Source: Rhodoplanes tepidamans
GTDB taxonomy: Bacteria > Pseudomonadota > Alphaproteobacteria > Rhizobiales > Xanthobacteraceae
DNA: 64,000 nt
Reading direction: 5' to 3'
Assembly: GCF_030813915.1 (NCBI RefSeq)
Contig: NZ_JAUSUJ010000008.1
Coordinates: 124,001 to 188,000, forward strand
The position numbers and the translations under genes are program-made. Positions 1-6,764 of the stretch are shown piece after piece. The notes below the pieces were generated by a model that did no database searches, was not told where the DNA came from, and saw only the letters and a list, made by a program, of their open reading frames with translations. Positions within the stretch are counted from its first letter, which is position 1; each line of letters begins with the position of its first letter.

Positions 1-464
1 TCTTCTGTACCACCACGGACGGCCTGCTGCGCCCCACCGACCTGTTCGCCCGCACCGGCGGCGAGGAGTTCGCCTGCCTGCTGCCGGGCGCCTCCATCCT
101 CGAGGCCGTGCAGGTGGCGGATCGGATCCGGGTGCGGTTCGCGGCGCAGAGCCGCCGCCACGGATTCAAGGACGGGCTGACGGTGAGCATCGGCGCGGCG
201 ACCACCCTGACGTCCGGCCGCCGGCTCACCGCCCTGATGGGGAACGCCGACCGGGCCCTCTACGCGGCCAAGGCGAACGGCCGCAACCGGGTGGAGTGGA
301 GCCCGGACGAGGAATCGGCGCTCGTCGCCCTCCGCCGCAGGAGCCGCATCGCGGCCGGCCCCGGCGACACGGCCGACGACCGGCCCGACGGGGCGACCGC
401 GCACCGGACGCCCGCCCAGGCGGCCGAACGCAGGACCCGCGGCTCCGCCGCGCCGGCCTCGTGA
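1..464 (+). CDS. GGDEF diguanylate cyclase, C-terminal part (cut by window start)
   Basis: The reading frame is open from base 3 to a stop at 462-464; the start lies outside the window. The visible part is the second half of a GGDEF domain: an inhibitory-site RPTD motif, five residues, then the active-site GGEEF. The ending ADRALYAAKANGRNRV is typical of diguanylate cyclases, which make cyclic di-GMP from two GTP. A 50-residue Ala/Arg/Pro-rich tail follows. It is clearly a paralogue of the next gene (same RPTD, GGEEF and end of domain), so this is a tandem duplication. The sensor part cannot be seen. Confidence 0.9.
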   Translation, partial: FCTTTDGLLRPTDLFARTGGEEFACLLPGASILEAVQVADRIRVRFAAQSRRHGFKDGLTVSIGAATTLTSGRRLTALMGNADRALYAAKANGRNRVEWSPDEESALVALRRRSRIAAGPGDTADDRPDGATAHRTPAQAAERRTRGSAAPAS

Positions 465-626
465 CCGGCCGGCGCCTCGCATGGCTGAGCCGGTCCGCCC
501 GCATGGTTGACGAAACGTTGCACCCAGGCCGGCAAGTTTTAGTCAACCGAAAACGGGGCTCTCATCGGAATCGGCTAGAACGGATGCACCTCGCTGTGCA
601 ACATGCGCGGCGCGACCGGATCGTTC

Positions 627-1943
627 ATGCACATTGATCAGCCCACTCTCTTTGCCGTGACTGCCTTCGCCGCGGCGATCAGCGGGCTGATGCTGCTGTT
701 CGGCTGGCTGCAGGACCGGTCGTCGGCGACGCTCGCCTGGTGGGGCGGCGGGCTGCTGCTGGTCGTCGGCGGCACCGGGCTGGTGGTGCTGCGCGGCGTC
801 ATCCCGGACGAGATCTCGATCGTGATCGGCAACGCCGTCCAGCTGTTCGGCTACGGCATGCTGTGGACCGGCGCCCGCACCTTCGAGGGGCGGCGGCCCC
901 GGATCGCGGTGCTGCTCGTCGTCTCTCTCGCCTGGATGGTGGCGTGCCAGTTCGACTTCTACTGGACCGACATGCCGCTGCGCATCCGGGTGTCGGCGAC
1001 GCTGATCTCCTCCTACCTGCTGCTGACCGCCGCGGAATATGCGCGGCCGAAGAATCCGGAGCTGGTGTCGCGCTGGCCGACCATCTTCATCCTGCTGCTG
1101 CAGGCCGGCGGCGTGCTGATCCGCATCCCGCTCGCCGAGAAGCTGGTGTTCCCGGCGCCCGAGAACTCGTTCACGGCGACCCTGGTGCCGCTCGGCGCCG
1201 CCGGACTGGTGCTGTTCTCCTTCTCGCTCGCCTTCCTGGTGATGGCGATGTCGAAGGAGCGGCTGGTGCTCGAGCACAAGCGCACCGCACTGGTCGATCC
1301 GCTCACCGGGGTGGCCAACCGGCGGGCCTTCTTCGAGCGCGGCGAGCGCATCCTGCGCCGCGGGCTGGCCGACGGCGACACCGCCGCGCTGCTGATGATC
1401 GACATCGACAAGTTCAAGCACGTCAACGACACCTTCGGCCACCAGGCGGGCGACCGGGTGCTGTGCGCCTTCTGCGACACCGCGGCCCGCGTGCTGCGGC
1501 CGACCGACGTGCTCGGCCGCACCGGCGGCGAGGAGTTCGCCTGCCTGCTGCCCGGCGCGACGCCGGCCGAGGCGGCCGCGGTGGCGGACCGGATCCGCCT
1601 CGAGTTCGAGCAGTGCCGGCTCGATCTCGGCGCGGTGCGCCCGACATCGACGGTCAGCATCGGGGTGGCGACCACGGTGGATGTCGGCGGCAGCCTCGCG
1701 GCCCTGATGGGCGCCGCCGACCGGGCCCTCTACCGGGCCAAGGCGAACGGCCGCAACCGGGTCGAATCGGTGGGCGCCCTGAAGGCCGGGGCCCTGTCCG
1801 GCCCGGCCGCCGACCACCCGGCGGCGCAGCCCCCGTGGGGCGCGGGGATGCGGCGCGACGACGCCCGGGCGGCCCCCGGCGCCCGGCCGCACGGCGGCGA
1901 CGCCGCCGACCCGGGCCGCCGCGACGAATCCGCCGTCGCCTGA
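627..1943 (+). CDS. Membrane-bound GGDEF diguanylate cyclase
   Basis: The first 200 residues hold about six hydrophobic helices, with no recognised ligand-binding motif, and act as a membrane sensor or anchor. The GGDEF domain starts near DPLTGVANRR. It contains the metal-binding MIDIDKFKHVND stretch, an RPTD I-site (product inhibition expected) and the active-site GGEEF at residues 300-304. It should synthesise cyclic di-GMP at the inner membrane. A Pro/Ala-rich tail of about 60 residues follows. I chose ATG 627 because an ATG at 603 has no ribosome site and adds eight poor residues. PilZ-type proteins elsewhere in the window are possible effectors, but no link is shown. Confidence 0.9.
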   Translation: MHIDQPTLFAVTAFAAAISGLMLLFGWLQDRSSATLAWWGGGLLLVVGGTGLVVLRGVIPDEISIVIGNAVQLFGYGMLWTGARTFEGRRPRIAVLLVVSLAWMVACQFDFYWTDMPLRIRVSATLISSYLLLTAAEYARPKNPELVSRWPTIFILLLQAGGVLIRIPLAEKLVFPAPENSFTATLVPLGAAGLVLFSFSLAFLVMAMSKERLVLEHKRTALVDPLTGVANRRAFFERGERILRRGLADGDTAALLMIDIDKFKHVNDTFGHQAGDRVLCAFCDTAARVLRPTDVLGRTGGEEFACLLPGATPAEAAAVADRIRLEFEQCRLDLGAVRPTSTVSIGVATTVDVGGSLAALMGAADRALYRAKANGRNRVESVGALKAGALSGPAADHPAAQPPWGAGMRRDDARAAPGARPHGGDAADPGRRDESAVA

Positions 1944-1960
1944 CCGCTCGCACAGGCGGG

Positions 1961-1988
1961 TCGATTTTTCCCGCCGATCGTCTATAAG
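1961..1988 (+). promoter_or_regulatory. Possible tRNA-Arg promoter
   Basis: A TCGATT (1961-1966) and TATAAG (1983-1988) pair with 16 bases between lies in the gap between the cyclase stop and tRNA-Arg, followed by a G+C-rich discriminator. The -35 match is poor and the leader would be about 95 bases, so this is tentative. Confidence 0.3.
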
Positions 1989-2086
1989 GGGCCGGTTCCC
2001 GGCCGGCCCTGCCCGGTCGGCGGCCCCGCCCGGCCGACCCGTCCTCCCGGACGGCGCCGCGCCCGGCAGGACCGCCCCGGAACCAC

Positions 2087-2163
2087 GCGCTCGTAGCTCA
2101 GCCGGATAGAGCATCAGACTTCGAATCTGAGGGTCGGGAGTTCGAATCTCTCCGAGCGCGCCA
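2087..2163 (+). tRNA. tRNA-Arg (anticodon TCG)
   Basis: A full cloverleaf can be drawn. The acceptor stem is GCGCTCG (2087-2093) with CGAGCGC (2153-2159), discriminator G2160 and an encoded CCA at 2161-2163. The D-stem is GCTC/GAGC. The anticodon stem TCAGA/TCTGA (2114-2118, 2126-2130) carries the loop CTTCGAA, so the anticodon is TCG (2121-2123), which reads CGA. The T-arm contains TTCGAAT. A serine recombinase pseudogene reads into its 3' half from the opposite strand, so this tRNA has served as an integration site. Confidence 0.96.
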
Positions 2164-3353
2164 TTTCGGTACAAGGCTGGGAACGCCAAAACCCGCCGTT
2201 TTCCCGCCTGCGACGGCGACCAGGGTGCGCAGCAGTTCGCTTTTCGACCCCATGATCCGAACGTCCTTCGCGTCGCCCTCGACGCGCCGCGCGAACGCGC
2301 GGACATAGTCGCGGCGGGAGCCTCCGCTCTCGGTCCGCACGCGCCTGCGGGCCTGCCTGGCGAAGGTCGCGAGTGCCGGCGGGGTTGATGACAGGCCCCG
2401 CGCGGGAAGCGGCTTCCTCGGCCCGCTCCGCGTCGAGGCGGGCTTGGTCGCGGACGGCCTCGAGTTCGGCGATTCGATCCTCCAACAGCGGGTCGGTCAG
2501 GACGGCGATGCCGCTTTCGATCGCGTCGTAAAGGCGGCCGAGCTTCGCCTCGGCCTCGGCCGCGCACTTGCGCAGCGCGGCGATGTGGGCGGCCCGACGT
2601 TCCGCCCGCTCCTCCCGGCGGTCGAGCACCGTCGCCAGGATCGCTTCGAGGCGGACGGGCTGCAAAAGCCGGCGCTCGATGTGGTCGGCGACGAGGGTGT
2701 CGGGCTTCCGCGGCGCCGTCAGGGCCGGGCTGCGAGTTTCGAGCAGGGTCTGAACGGCCTCGAAGTCTGCCGGGTCAATGATCGGCGGCACGACCATTTC
2801 CACGACATCGGTCTCCGGCTTGCGCTCGCGCGTCTTCCGGAACTTGGCGTTGAACCGGTGCCGGCCGACATCGGTCGTGCGGGTCAGCACCTGGTGGACC
2901 GCCGCGATGCCCCGGCGAACGCCGTCGCGGGTCAGGATGCCGGCGGCGTTCGGGTGGTTGGTGATCGACTTCACCCCCATCGGCCCGGAGTTGCCGTCAC
3001 CCTCGCCGGCGAGGCGGAAGATCAGCCGCACGGTTTCGGCCCGGATGGGGTCGATGTCCAAAGTCTTCTCGGTCCGTTTGCCTCACCGCTCGCCGGTCTC
3101 GGCGATGCGGTAGCCGATCGGCGGTCGCGACCCGTTCCAGAACCCTTGGCGCGCGTTCTCCGTCGTCCCCCGCGGCGTGTGCTTGGCGTTCTCCTTGGAC
3201 TGGCACTCGTCGAGCAGCGTCATGATCTGCCGGATCATGTTGCTCATCGGATCGTCGCCGAGCTCCTGGGTGACGGAGATCAGCCGCACACCGTTCTTCG
3301 CGAGCCGGCGGACGTGGAACTCGAGCTGGAACTGGTCGCGGAAAGACCGCCTG
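2098..3353 (-). pseudogene. Large serine recombinase, multiply broken, integrated at tRNA-Arg
   Basis: The minus strand reads as the middle and C-terminal parts of a phage-type large serine recombinase: FRDQFQLEFHVRRLAKNG, then FWNGSRPPIGYRI, then the recombinase domain (TTDVGRHRFN, VPPIIDPADFEAVQTLL) and a coiled-coil region (RREERAERRAAHIAALRK). Four lesions are visible. The N-terminal resolvase domain with the catalytic serine is absent upstream of about 3353. A TGA (3083-3085) interrupts the frame after AETGER, and the frame continues as GKRTEKTLDIDP. The zinc-ribbon segment is missing near 2710. A frameshift lies near 2380. The C-terminus ARRDSNSRPSDSKSDALSG is translated from the tRNA gene itself and stops at 2098. 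It cannot encode an active enzyme. Confidence 0.85.
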
Positions 3354-3575
3354 ACGCAGGACCCGTTCTCCGGTCATCTCTTTGCTTTCCGCGACGAGAC
3401 GGCATTGGTGCGGACGATCCCGTTCTGGGACGGGAACGTCCTTTGCCTGATCACCAAACGGATAGACCAGGGAGGCTTCGTGCGGCCGGAGATGGCGGGG
3501 ATCGACGGCCCGACGCGCTCACATCGGCGCACCTCGCGATGGTGATCGATGACATCGGCGCTCTCCTGACCGTGT
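3354..3575 (+). pseudogene. IS66-family TnpB (Orf2) fragment, frameshifted
   Basis: The plus strand from 3360 encodes DPFSGHLFAFRDE, then IPFWDGNVLCLITKRIDQ and GGFVRPE. This matches the conserved core of the IS66 accessory protein TnpB (DPFSGH, WDG-LCL-KR, G-F-WP in the family). After about 3490 the frame is lost, but a second frame gives LTSAHLAMVIDD, which corresponds to the family's LTPAQLAMLLEG. The N-terminus, and tnpA and tnpC, are missing. It directly abuts the broken recombinase, and the IS insertion may be what removed the recombinase N-terminus. It is a relic, not a functional element. Confidence 0.7.
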
Positions 3576-4055
3576 TTGGAAGTCTGCGATCGCGGGTTTC
3601 CGCTGGAGACCCGGTGCAGAAACAAGCGAGGATTCTCCTTCGAGACGGCGGCAGCGCGTATCCTGGAACACGCGGCTCGATCTCGATGTGTTCGCCGAAG
3701 ACCGCCGCCATCTCTTTCCGGAGATCACCTCGATCCGATGAACCGTCCCCGCAGGCTCGAGCATAGGGTCGACTTCAAACACGAGCCGATCTCCGATTCA
3801 GACTCAGATCTTCAGGATCGATGGACTCCGTCCTCACGCCCCTCGCAGAAGGTGGGGCCAGAACGGCGATTTCCCTGCTCCGGCTAATACTGACTCGATG
3901 GGGTCGCGACAGCGCAACACACAGAGTTGATCGAGTCCGACGTCGGAGGCTCGCGGCTCCGGGCGCGTCCATGATTGCAATCCAGCGGTGTTTCGATGAC
4001 CCTGCACCGAGCTTCGGCAGTGGCCCGGGCGAGACGCGAAGCGGGGAGTGTGCGC
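3576..4055. other. Intergenic region with no recognisable gene
   Basis: This 480-base stretch between the IS66 relic and the sulfatase shows no open frame I can assign on either strand. Its sequence looks like decayed mobile DNA (short broken frames). It must hold the sulfatase promoter. A GGGAG ribosome site lies just before the sulfatase ATG at 4056. Confidence 0.5.
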
Positions 4056-5681
4056 ATGAGCGGAAATCTGTGGCGCTTGGCGACGGCAGCGACGACGTTG
4101 TTGACTCTCTCGTCGACCATAGGCGGCGCATCGGCGCAGCAGCCGGCCCCGCAACAGCGGCTCCAACAGCCGCAGGCGCAGCAACAACTGCCGCAGGCCC
4201 AACAGCAGCGGCCGAACATTCTCGTCATCTGGGGCGACGACATCGGGACCTGGAACATCAGTCACAACAACCGTGGCATGATGGGCTATCAGACGCCGAA
4301 CATCGACCGTATCGCGAAAGAAGGCATAGCCTTCACCGACTACTACGGCCAGCAGAGCTGTACCGCGGGGCGCGCCGCTTTCATCGGCGGCGCCGTGCCG
4401 GTGCGCACCGGCATGACGAAGGTCGGCTTGCCGGGCGCCAAGGAAGGCTGGCAGAAGAGCGATCCCACCATCGCCGCGCTGCTCAAGGCGCAAGGCTACG
4501 CCACCGGCCAGTTCGGCAAGAACCACTTCGGCGATCGCGACGAACATCTGCCGACGATGCACGGGTTCGACGAGTTCTTCGGCAACCTCTATCACCTCAA
4601 CGCCGAGGAGGAGCCGGAGAACCCGGACTATCCGAAGGATCCGGAATTCCGGAAAAAGTTCGGGCCGCGCGGCGTGCTGAAGACCAAAGCGGACGGCAAG
4701 GGCGGCCAGACCATCGAAGACACTGGTCCGCTCACCCGCAAGCGCATGGAGACGGTGGACGAGGAGACACTCGCGGCGGCGCTCGACTTCATCGACCGCC
4801 AGCACAAGGAGGGCAAGCCGTTCTTCGTGTGGTGGAACGCAACGCGCATGCATTTCCGCACGCATTTGAAAGCGGAGAGCCGCGGTGCTTCCGGACAGGA
4901 CGAATATGGCGACGGCATGGTCGAGCACGACCGTCACGTCGGCGCGCTGCTGGAGAAGCTCGACGACCTCGGCATCGCCAACAACACGGTCGTCTATTAC
5001 TCGACCGATAATGGTCCGCATTTCAACACCTGGCCGGACGCCGGCAACACGCCGTTCCGCAGCGAGAAGAACTCCAACTGGGAGGGTGCCTATCGCGTCC
5101 CGGCTTTCGCGCGCTGGCCAGGCAAATGGCAGGCGGGAGTCACGCTGAACGGCATCGTCGCGCACGAGGATTGGATGCCGACCTTCCTGGCAGCGGCCGG
5201 CATGCCCGACCTGAAGGACCGTCTCAAGAAGGGCGACGCGTTCGCCGGCCGGCAGTACCGCTTTTATATCGACGGCTACGACATGAACGACTACCTCGCC
5301 GGGAAAGCGAAGCAGTCGCCACGCCGGGAGTTCTGGTACGTCAATGACGAAGGCCAGATCGTCGCCGCCCGTCACGACGACTGGAAGGTCGTGTTCCTGG
5401 AGAACCGCGGGGTCGCGTTCGGCGTATGGCGCGAGCCTTTCGTCGAGCTGCGGGTCCCGCTTCTGTTCAACTTGCGGCGCGACCCGTTCGAGAAAGCGCA
5501 ACAAAACTCCAACACCTACAATGACTGGATGATCGACCGCGCGTTCGCGCTGGTGCCGATCCAGACCCTGGCGACGCAGTTCCTGCTGACCATGAAGGAC
5601 TTCCCGCCGAGCCAGTCGCCCGGCGCGTTCAACCTCAGCAAGATCGAGGAGCAGCTCCGCAGCGGCGCGAGCGGAAATTGA
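4056..5681 (+). CDS. Exported arylsulfatase
   Basis: This is a type I sulfatase that hydrolyses sulfate esters. It starts with a signal peptide (MSGNLWRLATAAT... cleaved near GGASA) and a Gln/Pro-rich linker to about residue 54, so it works in the periplasm or outside. The fold begins at RPNILVIWGDDIG with metal-binding aspartates at residues 61-62. The formylglycine motif is C102-TAGR, the C-x-A-x-R variant, so a formylglycine-generating enzyme elsewhere is needed. Later metal-site motifs include YYSTDNGPH. ATG 4056 was chosen over upstream starts because GGGAG precedes it and the signal peptide begins there. It is first in a module with a HAD phosphatase and an octaheme cytochrome. The substrate is unknown. 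Confidence 0.92.
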   Translation: MSGNLWRLATAATTLLTLSSTIGGASAQQPAPQQRLQQPQAQQQLPQAQQQRPNILVIWGDDIGTWNISHNNRGMMGYQTPNIDRIAKEGIAFTDYYGQQSCTAGRAAFIGGAVPVRTGMTKVGLPGAKEGWQKSDPTIAALLKAQGYATGQFGKNHFGDRDEHLPTMHGFDEFFGNLYHLNAEEEPENPDYPKDPEFRKKFGPRGVLKTKADGKGGQTIEDTGPLTRKRMETVDEETLAAALDFIDRQHKEGKPFFVWWNATRMHFRTHLKAESRGASGQDEYGDGMVEHDRHVGALLEKLDDLGIANNTVVYYSTDNGPHFNTWPDAGNTPFRSEKNSNWEGAYRVPAFARWPGKWQAGVTLNGIVAHEDWMPTFLAAAGMPDLKDRLKKGDAFAGRQYRFYIDGYDMNDYLAGKAKQSPRREFWYVNDEGQIVAARHDDWKVVFLENRGVAFGVWREPFVELRVPLLFNLRRDPFEKAQQNSNTYNDWMIDRAFALVPIQTLATQFLLTMKDFPPSQSPGAFNLSKIEEQLRSGASGN

Positions 5682-5758
5682 GGACGTGGCGGGCGGGGAT
5701 CGGATCCGGTCCCCGCCCGTCGAGCGATGCGGCGGGATACGGCTTGTCGGCGCATGGC

Positions 5759-6763
5759 ATGAAACAGGCGTTCTCGATCATCGTGGCCGCGGGCGTCGCG
5801 CTGCTGGCTGCGCTTTCGCTCGGCTGTGCTCTTGCGCAAGCGGACCCGCTGCCATCCTGGACCGATGGCACGGCGAAGGCTGCGATCGTCGACTTCGTCG
5901 CTCGTGCGACGACTCCAGGCAGCGCGGACCATGTCGCCCCTGCAGAGCGTGTCGCCGTGTTCGACAATGACGGCACGCTGTGGGCGGAAAAGCCGGTCTA
6001 TTTCCAGTTCATGTTCGCGATCGACAGGGTGCGGGCGCTCGCCGCGCAGAATCCGGAATGGAAGGTGAAGCAGCCTTTCAAGGCGGCGATCGAGGGTGAT
6101 GTCGACACGCTCGCGGCGTCCGGCGAGAAAGGCCTCGTCGAGCTGATCATGGCCACGCATACGGGCGTCACGACAGAGGCGTTCGGCGAGACGGTCGCCG
6201 ACTGGATCGCCGCCGCGCGGCATCCGCGGTTCGAGCGCCCCTACACCGAGCTCGCCTATCGGCCGATGCTCGAGCTGCTCGCGCTCCTGCGGGCGAACGG
6301 CTTCAAGACGTATATCGTGTCGGGCGGCGGCATCGAGTTCATGCGCGTGTGGACCGATCGCGTCTACGGCGTGCCGCCCGAGCAGGTGATCGGCTCCTCG
6401 ATCGTGACGCGGTTCGACGTCGAGAACGGCAAGCCCGTGCTGGTGCGCGAGGACAAGATCGATTTCGTCGACGACAAGGCGGGCAAGCCGGTCGGGATCC
6501 ACAAGTTCATCGGCCGGCGCCCGATCTTCGCCTTCGGCAATTCCGACGGCGACCTGCAGATGCTGCAATGGACCGCGGCAGGCGACGGGCCGCGCTTCAT
6601 GGGCCTCGTGCATCACACCGACGCCGAGCGCGAATGGGCCTATGATCGGGACTCGGCGGTCGGACGGCTCGACAAGGCGCTCGACGAAGCGCGGGCGAAG
6701 GGCTGGACGGTGATCGACATGAAGCGGGATTGGAAGCGGGTGTTCGCGTTCGAGCCGCAGTGA
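5759..6763 (+). CDS. Exported HAD-family hydrolase (phosphatase-like)
   Basis: A 334-residue protein with an N-terminal signal peptide (MKQAFSIIVAAGVALLAAL, cut near ALA-QA). The HAD motifs are in order: motif I FDNDGT (D69 nucleophile, D71), motif II SGGG (S188) and motif IV GNSDGD (260-265). It should hydrolyse a phosphate ester in the periplasm. The family resembles the phosphoserine-phosphatase branch of HAD hydrolases, but the substrate is unknown. I chose ATG 5759 because the signal peptide starts there; the upstream frame adds 27 unlikely residues. It lies 77 bases behind the sulfatase and one base before the cytochrome gene, so the three are probably co-transcribed. Confidence 0.85.
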   Translation: MKQAFSIIVAAGVALLAALSLGCALAQADPLPSWTDGTAKAAIVDFVARATTPGSADHVAPAERVAVFDNDGTLWAEKPVYFQFMFAIDRVRALAAQNPEWKVKQPFKAAIEGDVDTLAASGEKGLVELIMATHTGVTTEAFGETVADWIAAARHPRFERPYTELAYRPMLELLALLRANGFKTYIVSGGGIEFMRVWTDRVYGVPPEQVIGSSIVTRFDVENGKPVLVREDKIDFVDDKAGKPVGIHKFIGRRPIFAFGNSDGDLQMLQWTAAGDGPRFMGLVHHTDAEREWAYDRDSAVGRLDKALDEARAKGWTVIDMKRDWKRVFAFEPQ

Positions 6764-6764
6764 C

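Noticed and set aside
1955-1976. GGCGGG / CCCGCC hairpin after the second cyclase as a terminator
   Set aside because: The stem is six bases with the T run inside the loop, so it lacks the form of an intrinsic terminator.
543-2567. Long minus-strand open frame (674 codons) opposite the diguanylate cyclase and tRNA
   Set aside because: It is a chance frame of G+C-rich DNA: Arg/Gly/Pro-rich, antisense to a clear GGDEF gene and a tRNA, with no domain.
3834-5504. Minus-strand open frame of 556 codons
   Set aside because: It lies antisense to the sulfatase gene, whose signal peptide and motifs are unambiguous.
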